The translations under genes were made by a program, and so were the position numbers. A stretch of DNA of 64,000 bases from Diatrype stigma (lineage: Eukaryota > Ascomycota > Sordariomycetes > Xylariales > Diatrypaceae), in the NCBI GenBank assembly GCA_022225965.2, contig JAKJXP020000136.1, positions 1 to 64,000 on the forward strand, written 5' to 3'. The notes beneath the pieces were generated by a model that ran no database searches, was not told the origin of the DNA, and saw only the letters and a list, made by a program, of their open reading frames with translations. Positions 35,412 through 48,280 of this stretch are shown here, in pieces; the stretch's first letter is position 1; every line of letters begins with the position of its first letter.

Positions 35412-38400
35412 TAAGAAAGGTGACTGTGTTATATATATATCCCTCTGTCACTACGAGACAATACAAAATGGAAGCGGTGGGATGTCTAAGTCACGCCAAG
35501 GACCTGATAATCAGAAACCACCCCGACCACATCCCGTTGGTCGATATAGGCAAATGTACGCTTTTCTCGAACTTGCAGTTGGATTTGTGAACTTGGCTCG
35601 CCGATCGACACCAAAGAATCCGATATACAGCCGTGTCTACTCCGAGGACCGGCCCTCAGCATCGAGGACGCTGAACCGAGGGATTTAATGCAGGGTGACA
35701 TGACCGTTCAGCGGCAAGGGAATTTATGTCGGGCAGAATGGAACCCACAGCCGTACCACATTGCTGGAACATACAACGGGCGCCCGGAACATGGTCGGCT
35801 TTGGACGGTGACAGGCACCTTACATACTACTTACTACACCTGTCGTCCTATGAGGTGAGGTGTTTTAGGGCCCCGTTGCCAGAGGGATTTCTCAGTGGTG
35901 GGTATCTATCATTGCAGGTTTCCACTCATGTCCCGAGGGTTCTACTCTCTCTTTCCGGGATGCGTATGATCGCGCGTTATTTCAAAACGTGGGGGAAGGG
36001 GAGTGGATAACAAGTTACATATGTACAATACCTTTTGGACGTCGCGGGCTCGTGGTGGCTTGATTTGATAGCGGGGTCAACTCAACTTCTCACTCGGGAG
36101 CTTCGTGTTGCGACAGCAGCAGCAGCAGCAGCCAAATCAAATCGGATGGGAGCAAAGACCGCGATTGCTACAACCTAACTACTACTTACTACAGCCAGGC
36201 CTCCCCTCTTTCGTGTCACCCCTCCTAATCTCTGTGCTACATCTACCCCTACCTATCTGCCCGTCTATCTGTGTACGTAGGTAGTGCACAGCCGGTCGAG
36301 TATAACAGGGATGGAAGATACAGGATAGAGCGAGAAGGAGACGTGCGACATGCGATATGCGATATGCGACATGCGACATTGCGACATGCGTCGCGCCCTC
36401 ACACATCAAAGAAAGATCCAGTCCAAGCAAGCAGCCACATGTGCCCATCCATCCGTATTGGTCTCTCTCTCTCCCCCTAGTTAGTTTACTACTTAAACCC
36501 CCCGGGATGGCTGGGGGGCAACGCGTCGTCTGTGTCTGTGTCTGTCGGGAACGACTTGATAGGGCAGCTCTACCAAGAGTCCAAGACTAGCAAGTCAGGT
36601 GGGCGATAGCCCGTGATAGTCTATCCGACCAATCAGACCGGAGCTCCCGTGCAACGTGAAAGGGGGGCGGAAGTAGATGGGCGATTATGATCAGGATGGA
36701 GATTCGGTTCGGCTGTGGCACTAAAACCATAGACTCTAACTACATACTACTAGAGACTCTACTAGCTAATTACATACATAGTTGATTAGCTCTGGGCCGC
36801 CAGTCTGGGTTTGACTGACGGGTGGACGCGGGGTATTTCGGGTTCTCTAGGTTAGTCTAGTCTAGGTATCTTAGTTACGTTCCGTTCGTGCTCGATCAAC
36901 AATGACGATGCCGTGTAGGGCACAGGAAGCCAAATTAGCGAAACGCGGACTATCAGTATACAAGGTAGTATACACAGACGGGTAATTATGTAGGCACAAC
37001 CGCCGAATCGGCCGCTGTTCTATATACATTACCTATCCATCCGGGGTCGTCGGTCGGTCGGTCGGTTAGTCTAAGATAAGCGATAATCATTCGTTTCTAT
37101 CTTTGGTGAAATGAAGTGAAGTGAATGCTACACCACCACCTAGGTTTGTTTATAAGCCTTCTAATCTGGTCTAGGGCTCCCTAATAAATCCTGACCCCCG
37201 GCCCTTACTAGGTAGCTTGTAAGTTCATGATATAACATAAGCCAAAATTCTACGACTGGGGGGTGTGTGAAATAACTAGGGCTTATAGACGGTTACGATT
37301 ATACGGCCCATCGGATGGGATGGGATGGAATGGGATAGGATGGGGTGTGTGCGGGTTCTACTCGTGCCTACATGTATAACTAGTTACCTAAGTAAGTAGT
37401 CGTTACTGGTGTCATCATCATCCTCCTCATCATCATCATAATCACCCTCGTGTGTCGGCTGACAGGCTGAGCCTCTCTTTTACTCTGTACATAATGTGAG
37501 GAAGTGAGACGTTAGTTAGTTAGCTAATAGGTAGCAACCTAACCCACCCCTCCAGGGTTACCAACTTACCATTAGTCTGTTCTGTCTACCTTGATTAACC
37601 TTAGTTAGCCCTAAGCTCAGCTAGATAATCTTCAACACCAAAGACAAAAAAGGCCGCTTCCAAGTTTCCCACTGGCCGGGTAGGGCTAGGTAATCAATTA
37701 AGCAGGTACTCTTCGATTTTCGCATCCGCCGCTTGCAAACCCGTGTGCGCAATCGTTTCGCTGTCGTTGTCGGATCAAGGGCAAGTTGTCCGGCTCTCGC
37801 TCGCTCAACTAGGAGGGGAGTATACCTGCCTAGGTACTAGTAGTATACACAGGACTTATACGTAGGTATGGCTTATACACTTACGCGCATCCCCGGAAAC
37901 TTCCTGATGAACGCCTCTTACTACTTACTAGCTACCTACTGGTATACTGGTGAAAATGAGATGTATTGCCTTCATAGGTATCGTCACTCTTGGCCTCAGG
38001 TCTTCTCAGGTTGTGATGTGATGTTGCTGTGCTGTCCCGCCTCATTCATGGGTTACGTAGGTGTCGCTTCACTAATACGCAACTCACCATCATCTGCTGT
38101 AGACTAGGTGCTTACACACCATACATAACCTACTGCTACCTGGAGGTATACTTAGCAGCCTAGGTAGGGTGTCGTCCATGTAGACGGAAGCAAGTGTGTG
38201 TGGCGTTTTACTGCGCAATGATGGAATTGCGGCGCAATTCCATGTCGGATTTCCGGGTTTCAAAAGCAGGCTCGCAACAGGGACCGATGTCATACCTACC
38301 GTAGGCAGTAAACATCACTGCCAAGCAAGGCGTCCAATATCTCTGGATATTATGTTGACGGCTGTGGCATTGGTTGTAAGCGTTGTAACTATGCCTCATC

Positions 38401-38670
38401 TCAGCACGGCATGCATGGAAGCTTCCGTGGAAATCAAGCAGGCTTCCGTCTATTCAGTCCGTCCAGTATAGCCGGAGGTTGCCTGGCTTGCATGCAAACT
38501 GCTTACTCCCTTATGTCGTATAGGGAGGCAAGAGGAAGAGGGCGATATGTCCCAGTTATCTGGCATGTTCTGGTCTGGCAATGTTTGACGGAACTGGAAA
38601 CAATCGCGAGGTTGTCTGTCCTCAACCGCTTCTTGTCTCTCAGCAGAGACAAGCGTGACTGACCTTGTTG

Positions 38671-39060
38671 GTAACGGTTTGTCTATCCTACCTCCTGTGG
38701 AGCCCAAAACCGTTACTTGCCCCAATATAATCGCAACGTACCTACAAAACCTTACATAATAGCCCTTAATTACACCCAATCCGGATATTTAAAAAAACGT
38801 ATTGCATTTGTTACCAACTGCATTCCATTATATACGCAGTTTTCCAATTTTTAATTGGATGAATACTGATTAATTGGTGCTCAAATCTTATACGTAGGCA
38901 TTTGCGTGCATCGTTTAAAATACTTAGATACATTAGTTTGCTAATAGATTATATGGATTTATATGTATTACAGTACATGGCAAAATAGCGTGCAATGACT
39001 TGAACGAGGGACGTGCAAAGGGTCCACAGGAGGTAGGATAGACGCTCCCGTTGGTAACCT
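38671..39060. mobile_element. Candidate MITE-like element with inverted ends
   Basis: A 21-bp block at 38681-38701 recurs as an exact reverse complement near 39022-39042, and the flanks partly extend the match (GGTAAC, AACGG). The ~320 bp between are markedly AT-rich compared with the surroundings. Inside the left end a second 10-bp inverted pair (GTAACGGTTT at 38671, AAACCGTTAC at 38707) could form a hairpin. No transposase is present. Exact ends and target-site duplication are not resolved. Confidence 0.5.
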
Positions 39061-39308
39061 GGACTGCCTGGAAACAACTAAGCAAGCATACCTACATACG
39101 TACCTACATATCTGTACCTACTTAGGTAAGATATTGCTCTCATTCTCGTTGTTCCTGCCTGCATGGAAGCAGCATTATGGATATGTAGAGCCACTGCAGA
39201 GAATCTAGGTAATGTTTGGCATGTTGGAATGTGTGATGTGGTCGTGGTTGCCATTTCTACATCCACATCAACCCACATCGAACGCCTGAATCCAATGTGT
39301 GTTGCGTT

Positions 39309-39355
39309 GTACGGGAGCATGTACGGGAGCATGTACAGGAGCATGTACAGGACTA
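39309..39355. repeat. 12-bp tandem repeat, about four copies
   Basis: Unit GTACGGGAGCAT, with GTACAGGAGCAT variants. Confidence 0.8.
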
Positions 39356-40218
39356 ATCCGGTCTATCAGCACGCCACAGGGGTTGGCGTAGAGCTTCTTG
39401 CTCAGCAATCCACTGGAGAGTCCCAAGATTGTGGGTACCGCTACCACCTGGACACAGGCAGAACAGGCCTGGGAGTGACAACCAGCTGTAGTTTTTTGGG
39501 CAACTAGGCAGTAGGTACCTGTTGCCTCGTACCCTCGCCTAGTCCCGTCAGCGTGTCGGTACCAGCGAGCTGCAGGCTGATACAACGATACCTACAACGA
39601 TACAACCCTTCGAACCTTCGAACCTTGGAAGTGAACGGTGAAGATTGAATGGACCAACACCCCCTTGTCTTCAAGGTTTGTCGGTCCAGGTTCCCTTCCC
39701 TTCACGGTTCGCTGGCCTGTCAGTGAGCTGCCGATTACATTGCCTAGGTAGTTAAGTACATAGTCGGGTTGGGTCTGCCGTCACTCAATTTCCTGCTTGG
39801 GTTTCCCTCCCTTTCCGTTCCTTAAGATCATCAACAACAAAGAAGAGAGAGCGAGAGAACCCAACATCACCGCAATTTTGCATCTGAAAGAGAGTCATTT
39901 GTCACAGTCGAGAGAATCGCGTCGGTCTTGCCAACCTGCCTATTTCATTCAATCCTCTTGTTTTCGCTTTTTGAAAGCCGAAAACAACAGTAAACCTGCC
40001 ATCACCAATCATCCTGACTGAGCTCAGCGCCTACTTCGGATCTGCCCTATTAGTAAGTTTGAGTCACGCACCCGGCACTACTGCTACGCCCACCAACACC
40101 ACCATCATCCATCACCGCCTCCAGACCCAACGCGTCGCCCACAAATTCCCTATCAGTATAAATACTTATCGGTGTCGCATAATCCCACAGGCAAGCTTCG
40201 AAGTCCTCAATCCCCAGA

Positions 40219-41319
40219 ATGGCAACCATGGCATCTACTCCTGCTGCTCGCGATATCTTCAAGACCTCCATCAGCCGAGACAACTTAACTGCTGTAGCGG
40301 CTGCTCGGAGCGTCCCTGTGACTGTGACACGACCTCAACCCCAACCTCTCCCGACTCCCCCCAACTCTATATCACCTGGCTTGCCTCCCCATGGCCTGAA
40401 GGCCCAGCTCCAGAAGGCAAGGCTCGACCCCATCGATTCGGATCTCGACCTGCACGATGGCGCGGAATCCGACACCGTTGGTTCTCCGTCCTTTGATTCT
40501 ACCGGAGCCATCACCCCGGCGCTTCTGGCCAAGTTCCACCTACCCGAGATCCTCCTGAACCACGGGCCCCTGGCTATCCGCCACATCATGGGCTACCTGA
40601 CGACTTCAGTCCCCGGCTTTGCCGGCATACCACCACCTAAAGCACGGAGGCTGGTCGTCGCAGCGTTGGAAGGACGTGGGCACGGACATGGTGTAGAAGC
40701 TGCAGGCTTGAATGGCGACGTGGATTTTGAGAAGGTGGGCTGGGGGCGGTGGGATGCCAGGCGGCGAGGCCAGCCTGGACGAAGCACATCATCCCGATTA
40801 TCACCAGTGGAGGGCCGCGCCAGTCCGTATCCCACCAGCATACCTATCTCCAGAGGCGCGGGTTGGAGCAACACCCGGTCCCGGCTGAATGTCCGTGGCG
40901 GTAGTATGAATAACTCTGCTGCATTCTCTCACGATGACCGCGATATCACGATGCTCGAGAACGAGGCCGATAAGATGTCCCTCGACTCGATGGACGGACC
41001 CGCCTCGGCATCTGGCTCTGAAGTAGACGACGATATGATGGACGACGACCCTGAAGACGCCACTGACGACGAGGACTGGGCTGCTGTAGGAGCTGCCGCC
41101 CTGCGAGCAGCCTCCTACTCGAGCCCGGCCGAGGCTCGCCAGGGCACTAAACACATTCCTTCTGTATATAACTCCGGAAACTACCGATCTTTCTCTGCTG
41201 GCACTGGCATGCTTCGCGAGCCGCGGCTTGACAACATCGACCTAGACGCTTTGGCTGCATCATCGGATGCTCAGGAGCGCGAGGCAATTCAGGCCCTTCT
41301 TCAACTAGGGTCCGTATAA
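40219..41319 (+). CDS. Stb3-family protein (Sin3-binding, ribosome-biogenesis regulator)
   Basis: This single-exon protein has 366 residues. The conserved Stb3 domain covers about residues 100-182: TPALLAKFHLPEILLNHGPL, then IRHIMGYLTTSVPGF, PPPKARRLVVAALEGRG and a later VGWGRWDARR. In yeast Stb3 binds the ribosomal RNA processing element (an AT-rich site) and recruits the Sin3-Rpd3 deacetylase to repress growth genes under TOR control. Here the N-terminal third is Pro/Ser-rich, and a long acidic run (EVDDDMMDDDPEDATDDED) lies around 267-290, near a short C-terminal helix (AQEREAIQALLQLG). It is probably nuclear. A pyrimidine-rich 5' leader of several hundred bases precedes it. The family call is strong; the regulatory role is inferred from yeast. 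Confidence 0.88.
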   Translation: MATMASTPAARDIFKTSISRDNLTAVAAARSVPVTVTRPQPQPLPTPPNSISPGLPPHGLKAQLQKARLDPIDSDLDLHDGAESDTVGSPSFDSTGAITPALLAKFHLPEILLNHGPLAIRHIMGYLTTSVPGFAGIPPPKARRLVVAALEGRGHGHGVEAAGLNGDVDFEKVGWGRWDARRRGQPGRSTSSRLSPVEGRASPYPTSIPISRGAGWSNTRSRLNVRGGSMNNSAAFSHDDRDITMLENEADKMSLDSMDGPASASGSEVDDDMMDDDPEDATDDEDWAAVGAAALRAASYSSPAEARQGTKHIPSVYNSGNYRSFSAGTGMLREPRLDNIDLDALAASSDAQEREAIQALLQLGSV

Positions 41320-43852
41320 TAATCTTGCATCGGCGGCGTTCAAGGACCTGGTTCTTGTTTTATTTGGTTGGCTGGCTAGCTGGCTGGACTGGTTGGTTAT
41401 ATTGCCACCCCATGGTCGAGGCGGCGTTCCTCTTGCTCAGCATCATCTCGCATACTCATCCTAATACGGCGTCTCGGTATTGTGGGCAAATGTCCACATT
41501 TTGCTCTAGGGGATGTGTGGATCTACACAACCCTTTCAGCGCTACTTATCTAAGCGAACATGCTTCCGGCACACCGGAAGAAGGCCATAGCCTCCCCGGC
41601 GGGAAACATGACCAGAACACTTTATTAATCTCATAACACGACTTTACGATACAAGGGCGACTGTCTAGGTACGGAATACCAGACCCTCGTCCCTTTCGCG
41701 CAGGAAGACTAGTGACCTCGAGCCTGTTGGTTTTTCCCTTCGTGCGCTCGGTCCGTCTATTCCTCTTCCTCGTCGCGCCGCATTTTTTTACTTTAGACAT
41801 ATATACCCAATGCGACGTACATATCCATCTCTACTCTTTGGTGCCTTATTTTATTTATTCACCGCCAGGAAAACCTCCACTTGAACAACACTTGCGGGGT
41901 TGATATCCATATCCGGCTTTTTGATGTCTTAGTTGCTGCCAGGACGAGCAGCCGGCGAATTACTACATAGTACCTTTCGCGCTTCCGTGCACTAATCTCT
42001 ATCGCCCCACAGCATGTGGATGGAGACGGGCGACCACGTTTCGGTCAAGGGGTTTTAGCACACCTGGCTGAAATTTGATATTCACCGATATTCAATGCTT
42101 GTGCCCGGAGCTGATGGTTAGGGGCAGAGAGGGACGGGTGGAAGTGGATCGAGCCGAACACGTCTACCCACATGCCTAGACGATGCGATTTGGCACTGGG
42201 TCCCCTGGATGCAAAAGCGAAAGCTAACGTGTGCTCGATCCCGTCGGTGGAATATCATGAAGGAGAATAAAACACCAATTAAGACACTTTTTTTTTCTTT
42301 TTTCTTTTTTTGGGGGGCTATATATAGTTGGACTAGCCAGACTTTCGAGAACTCCACTCAAGTCTCTCTTCTCACAGAATGAGAAAGCCGCTAAACCTTC
42401 CCATCCCCAACCTCAAGTCTTCCCAAGGCCCCCTAAATGCATGTGATCCGGGCAATGTGACGCTTTTGAAGGGTAGAATCGTAACAGCATGTTGAACATG
42501 TCGGTCAGCGGACGATTTAACAGTCGCGATCTGTAGATATGATGGGGGGGGGGGGGGGGGTAGAGGGGGAAGGTCTCGTGAGCTCGCGCAACATGCCCGC
42601 CCGAGACGTCCCTTCCTGACCTGACCTGACCTATCCTATATCCTATCCTGTCAAGAAACAGAACCTCCTGCAAATCGATCATATTGATCGTCCACTTGGC
42701 CGCTGTGTGTGGGATCGGACTTGCTGCACCCATAACATAACCACCCCCCTATCAGCTTACACTTCAAGGCTGGATGGATAAGGCGTCGTCGAACACGTTC
42801 CTTGCTAGCTGGACTGGGGCCGGGAAAGTAGCATCATCGGTCGACATCTGACTGTAAATACAGAATAACAACCAGTGAGCATTGCAAGTAACGGTCAACG
42901 GTTCCAGTTCCATCACCCTCTCCCTCAGCCTCAACCTCGCTCTCACCACTTCCCCTGGATCCGAATCCGGATGGAGGTAGCCGTCAGTCAGCGAGCCCAG
43001 TTGGTCGACACGTAGACGTAAACGTTGCATACAGACATTTATAAGGCCAGTGGGCTTTTTCGTAGGGAGTCGCTTCTAGCGTGGTGTAGGAGGGAAAAGG
43101 GGGTTGTCTTGGACTAGTGGAGGGAGGTGGATAAGGGGGTCGGTATGTCTGTTGAGATCGTACTGGGGGGGAGGCGGAACTTTATTTCTCTTCTTCTCTG
43201 AAGGTACGCGGAGCCTGTTTTTACAAATGTGTTCCAATTTGATTATGTTCCCAACCTCGTCGTAACCAATATACCACCTAGACGTCCATCCCCAGGCGCC
43301 AGGCTAGGTAGGTGCATGTGTAGGTAGTAGGTAGTCGACTTGGGCACGCCAGGGTACAGACCACACCATTGAGAACAGGTATATGGTAAGTAGGAGACGC
43401 ACCGTTTAGTTGCTAGGAAAGATTTCCGAAACTAGGAGTAGGGAGCGGTTGAGGTCGTGCGGACAGGCTCGAGATGCGCCCTGGCAAATCATATATCAAT
43501 TAGTAGCAATCGAGTTTCATAGGTAAGGAATTCGTTCGAGTAATCAATTGTGTGGCATCATGTACCTACACGTACATACCCGATGTACGTACACGTTCCA
43601 ATGTCGAAAGGGGAAGAAGAAAAGAAGCAAGGAAACTACCTGCCTAGGCAATATCAACAATCAACCTCATGAACCCATCCTCAGCTTCCCACATATACTA
43701 CAGCTTTCGACGCTCCTGGGACATCAGCTTTTCAACTCCCAATACCGTCGACAGCATAATTTGGGATTACCCACGCTCATCAAATCCTTCTCCTCCCTGG
43801 CCCGCCTCTCGTCAACTCTCTCTTCCCTCTTCTGCAGACTTCTTCCGCCACA
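41320..43852. other. Long intergenic region with homopolymer run
   Basis: No gene supported. It holds a G17 run, a T-rich tract near 42290, and the promoter side of the next gene. Confidence 0.5.
42544..42560. repeat. (G)17 homopolymer
   Basis: Seventeen consecutive G; may be a sequencing-sensitive or quadruplex-forming site. Confidence 0.85.
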
Positions 43853-44569
43853 ATGGAGTTCATCGGCATCAACTATGCCAATCGTGGCATCTGCGTCAGG
43901 AAGCCTGCCACGTGGGAAGGCTTCCTTCAGACCGTGTCGCAACGGTTTGGGCTTTCGTCTACCGTCGTTGCTTCCCTTCGCGTTCTGTACTGCGACGACA
44001 TGAGCAGCAGTTCTCCCCGGTGGGAGATAGATGCCTCCGCGTGGCCTATCGTTGGTCCCAAATCATGTCTGTACCTCGAAGTCAATGATGGTACCCAACA
44101 TGATGACGGTATCCAAGACGATGACGGAGAGCAAGCCGCGCCTACCAGCAGCACTGACAAGAAATACATCAACGTGTTCATTGGTGGGTGTCAGGGCTCT
44201 ACGCAGCTTCCTCCTATGCATCAGTACTAACAAATATAAGGCTTCCCGTGGACAGGACATGAAAGCTTTCAAAATATCTCGACATGAAACGTTCCAGGGG
44301 ATATTCGCCGACCTCGAAAGATTCCACCCTCATTTTCGCGATGTAGGCATCCTGAAGTTGAAGCGGCAGAGGGTGTATAGCGACCATACCCCGGCGATGC
44401 TCAGCATCAGAGATGGGTCAAGCATGACGAACTGAAAGACTCCGAAAACTAGCACAGTTCTGCCACCGATCTTACCAACGAGATCAACTGGTCCCACATT
44501 GTCGGCCTTGATGTCGATAGCATGAAAGACGAGTCAGCCTTCCGTGTGCTGGACGTGTGCTGGAATTGA
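43853..44569 (+). CDS. Small protein of unknown family, possibly ubiquitin-like
   Basis: I do not recognise a named family. The first exon (43853-44183) starts MEFIGINYANRGICVRKP and carries alternating hydrophobic patterns such as SLRVLYCDD, WEIDASAWPIVG and SCLYLEVNDG. A plausible model adds 44266-44416 (AFKISRHETFQGIFADLERF, then FRDVGILKLKRQRVYSDHTP) and 44458-44569 (SATDLTNEINWSHIVGLD to a TGA), giving 197 residues with phases that agree. The second segment looks like a beta-grasp (ubiquitin/SUMO-like) pattern, and the final WSHIVGLDVDS helix-turn is also common there; this is only a resemblance. The first acceptor is uncertain: the nearest AG after the CTAAC branch point (44240) gives an early stop, so either the 44265 AG is used or the gene is frame-shifted. 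The second intron would be only 41 nt. Confidence 0.5.
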
Positions 44570-47500
44570 GTGGAATGAAAGTTGATGTGACATCTTCAGG
44601 AACATCACTGACCAGATCGTATCATCCCCAAGTTCTCAGCTGCTCCTATCCTAACAGAGCTACTACCTTCTCTAGCTACGATTGAAATACCAAAAGCCAA
44701 AAACACAAAGATGCCTACATCGTACGCCGTCTGTGCTGGTGATTGTGGTCTAACGTATATTATAATTATGATTAGCAGTAATGGATTTCGCTTGCTTATC
44801 ATACGCATGTAGTTCGAAGAGGCGGGTGTATAACCACTCTACTATGGTTGAATGAGTATATGCCACTGTTCCGCTATAATTAGTTTCCAAAATAACCGCG
44901 TCCAATCAAAGGTATGTTGCTACGTACCACTGCAGATTGGTGAAAGTCACGATTAAGACCTCGTCAAGTAGACACCAGAGCAGTGACGATGCATGGGTTC
45001 ATATTGATCAGATTTGGAAGATGTATTTATGTCTACTCGACGTAACTTCCCCATACAGTTAACCTGCCTGCCGCCATATTTGATCATCACTTGATACTAG
45101 CAAACAGGCATAGTTCTATTCTCGGTAGGTTTATACCCAGTGGTAACTTGCCATGCCATAAAATCAGGTCGCTACAGTGGCTCCAGGAGGAATGCCATAC
45201 GAAGTCAACCTTATGACAGGAGACAAGCAAGACTCCGAGAGATGACGAGAACTAGAAGACATAAAGAGTATACTAGCCCACTACTCTCTATGGTTTACGA
45301 AGAAAGGCCTGAACTTGGGACGATGCGCTGTATGGCCTCCAGTAAGGGGAGGCGGCCAGGCACTAAAGCCCCTGAACTTCCTGAGGCGACAGTCGACCAG
45401 CCAGTCTTACAAGTTTGAGTGGCTGAGTACCTACTGTGACTAGTATCTTGGCATGACTCTGGATTTTGAGCTCGACCTTCGTATGGATTCTTACGGTAGT
45501 TCTGACGTTATGGCGGTGCATACGTAATGTCTAAGTGAGCTGAAATGGATACCGAGCTGATAGTAGCATATGGTTTGCACGTGCTTACTCGGTTGGTCCC
45601 GGTGTTACCTAGAGAACAGAACGGGACCTCGTAAGAATCTTGAGATGATAGCCTAGGAGCGAGACGAACCTACGGTGCACGCCTAGTACATAGTTAGAAC
45701 ATTGGAAAGAACACTACGTTAGTAAGCTCAAATGATACGATGGCACGCGACTCAAGTCACTGAGACCAGGAAGCCTGATGTTCGGAGGCCCTCCGTAGGC
45801 GCTTCATGAAAGGCTTTCGAGGCGCAGCTTTGTACGAGCGAACGTCTGACTGATAACGATTCATGACTGAATAGCGACGATATCAGGTCAGAATACATTG
45901 TACTATTCAATCAACTAGTGAAGAAGTCATTAGACCACTGCAGTCCTGAATCTACCCAGAGGGCTATGATGGGATCTGGCGGCAAGAGGGCGGTTTCTAT
46001 AAGCTTGGCCAACCTTTGGCAATGAAGTATCTAGTGTCAGGACAACTCTTCGCAATAGGATTCCGAGACTTTTCGAAGAGAACAGTTGCGCCTCTGTTCT
46101 GAAGACTCCTTCGGTATAAGAGTGCTTTCTTGGAGTTGGGTAGGGAACTAGGTCCGACTTGCTTCGTAGCCACGATTGAGCCAGACATCGAATATCAGGA
46201 AGAGCCTAATACACAGCCTCACCCGAATCCACATGAAGACACTGACTCGGTGTTTTAGTCACGGTTCCAAATCAAGCAATATCGCATCGCAATATCGATG
46301 GCTAAACCAGGACGAAGGCCAAGCACTTGGCGGCGGAGAGGAGTTCCTTGGCCGTAGCGGAACGCCTAAGACGGGGAGGTTCTCGGTGGCATTGATAAGA
46401 TACCTACCCAAGCCCTGAAGATCAATCTCATATTAGCTCGCGTCCTTCGTACCTCGCACTCTGGGGGTTGTCGAACTAAGAAGAATACCAAGTCTCTAAG
46501 ACCTCCAAGACTTCCTGGAGTCCTTCCGCCGCCCAGAACACCGCGGAGGGAAGGAAAGGCTGGGCAGTTGTTCGTTTTATACTAGTCCGTTATTCTACTA
46601 GCAGCGTTATTTTGTATACGTATGTATGTCACTTTCGCATTGACGGCTGTGTTTGGTGTCCGTCAACGGCGCGCGTCGACTGCCGCGATGCCGCAACGCA
46701 AAGCAACGCAAGGCAACGCAACGCCACAGGCGCGCACGATCTGACGACAACGACAGCGTGACCAGAGCTCGGCACGGGGTGCATCGGCAGGTAATCGCAC
46801 AAATAGGAGATCTGAGATCTGTCTACTACTACCATGGCTTTGAAAAGAAGGGGAAAAGGTACGAAGTATGCGATGGATGGTACGATTCGACGCGAGACGA
46901 GTCGGGATTTCAGATGTTACATTACTAAGTATGTAGGTAAGTAGGTACCTAGGTATGTATAGTGACAGGTGAGGTATAGGTAGTAATCGGCGCACTACAT
47001 GCACTATCTGCACTACTTGACTACCCTGACTACCTGCACTACAGGCGCTACAGGCACCCGACTACAGGCTCTAGGCACTGTCGATGCTAGACCGGATCGA
47101 AGACAGGCGGCAGGACGACCCGAATGATCAGAAAAAGGGGGGCCAGGAGGGGCCAAGATTACCAACTGCCAAGACTCTGCCAAGACTCATAAGGTGGGCG
47201 CAGTCAAGTCTGGGCGTTGTCTGGGCACAAGAGGAAGGCAAGAGGAGGGCGAGAGGAACTGGCGGCCAAGGTTTATCCAAGCTGGCCAAGGTAATGCTGA
47301 ACAGCGCCAAGCCTTGGCGTGCTTGGCATTGGCTTGGCACACAAGTCTCAGTGAGGAGGAGTGACCCGGGCTGGCTGCCCATGTGCACGCATTTGCACGC
47401 AGTTTGTATGCGGCGCCGATGTTCCCCCAGGCAGAGATACTTTGGTGTTTGGAGCCAATTCCGTCCATCCAATGATCGAAAGCCACCTTCCTGACCCCGA

Positions 47501-48280
47501 CGGGCCAAGTCTTCGTGCCAAGACTTTCCGCTTGAGCATCGCCAAGCGGCCAAGCGCAGAAGTCCATAATAAGGGAACGAGTACGCCCGTTTGAAATTGT
47601 AAATCCAGTTCCCTTTCATAAACGTCCTTTTCCCTGTTGAGAAGGCTGTGATTTAGGTTTGAACATTCTGGCATTTGCACATATAAACTTCACGCTTGTG
47701 TTTGAGTTGGGGAAAACGAGAACCTCGTTCCCATTCCTGCTACCGCTCCCGTTCTCTTGACCCTGCTGGAACGATCGCCCTCTGCCTGCCAGTGCCAGCC
47801 GCCTACGCCCTACGCCTGCTGCAAGCTACCACAGTACACCCGTACACCCCCACGTGCTCCAGCCATTCAATAGAGAAAGTTGTTGCGCCACTGGGCTCGG
47901 CACAGCTCTATCCCCCATCGAGCCCATTCTCCATTTCACCCACCCGTCCAGCCCACCAGCCCATCCCACCCTTGGAACCTTGGCGCACGGACCACCCCAC
48001 CAACCAGGTCTAAGTATCCAGGTACCCATTTAACCGAAGTGGACCCATCGGTGTAAAGCTTTTCCGTTCCGTTATCGATATCGACGGAACCTTGGAACCT
48101 AAGCCCGAGAGCACACGGACCACCTGCACCTGCACCGCCGCATATCCGGCACGCATCACCTGCATCGATCCTTGCTTGAGGCTTTACCCGTGCCAAGAAA
48201 CCAAGGAATACAAGGAGTACCGGACGGGAATACAAGGGGTATACCTACTATATACCTACAAGGAATAGGAGTGAGCCGCC
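44570..48280. other. Long upstream region of pacC, with possible gene relics
   Basis: No intact gene. Broken open frames around 45140-45420 and 45997-46188 look like decayed coding sequence of unknown kind. The right part holds the GCCARG array and a probable long pacC leader. Confidence 0.45.
47142..47554. promoter_or_regulatory. Dense array of PacC-type sites upstream of pacC
   Basis: The PacC consensus is GCCARG. Forward sites: GCCAGG at 47142; GCCAAG at 47152, 47168, 47179, 47265, 47285, 47306, 47504, 47517, 47541 and 47549. Reverse sites (CTTGGC): 47313, 47322 and 47333. A further GCCAAG is at 48192, close to the pacC start. Fourteen sites in 413 bp compares with about 0.4 expected by chance. 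The pair at 47305-47319 is a perfect palindrome around one base. Its place upstream of a gene that itself encodes PacC points to autoregulation. Confidence 0.75.

Larger units (their letters stand above)
35412..40218. other. Gene-poor stretch of 4.8 kb
   Basis: No gene supported. It contains TAGG/CCTA-type low-complexity DNA, GGATG repeats near 37320, a GGTC run near 37050, the inverted-repeat element and a 12-bp tandem repeat listed separately. The last ~400 bp are probably the Stb3 5' leader. Confidence 0.5.

Noticed and set aside
45140..46188. Possible transposon or gene remnant
   Set aside because: Several stops and no recognisable motif; could be decayed coding sequence but cannot be named.
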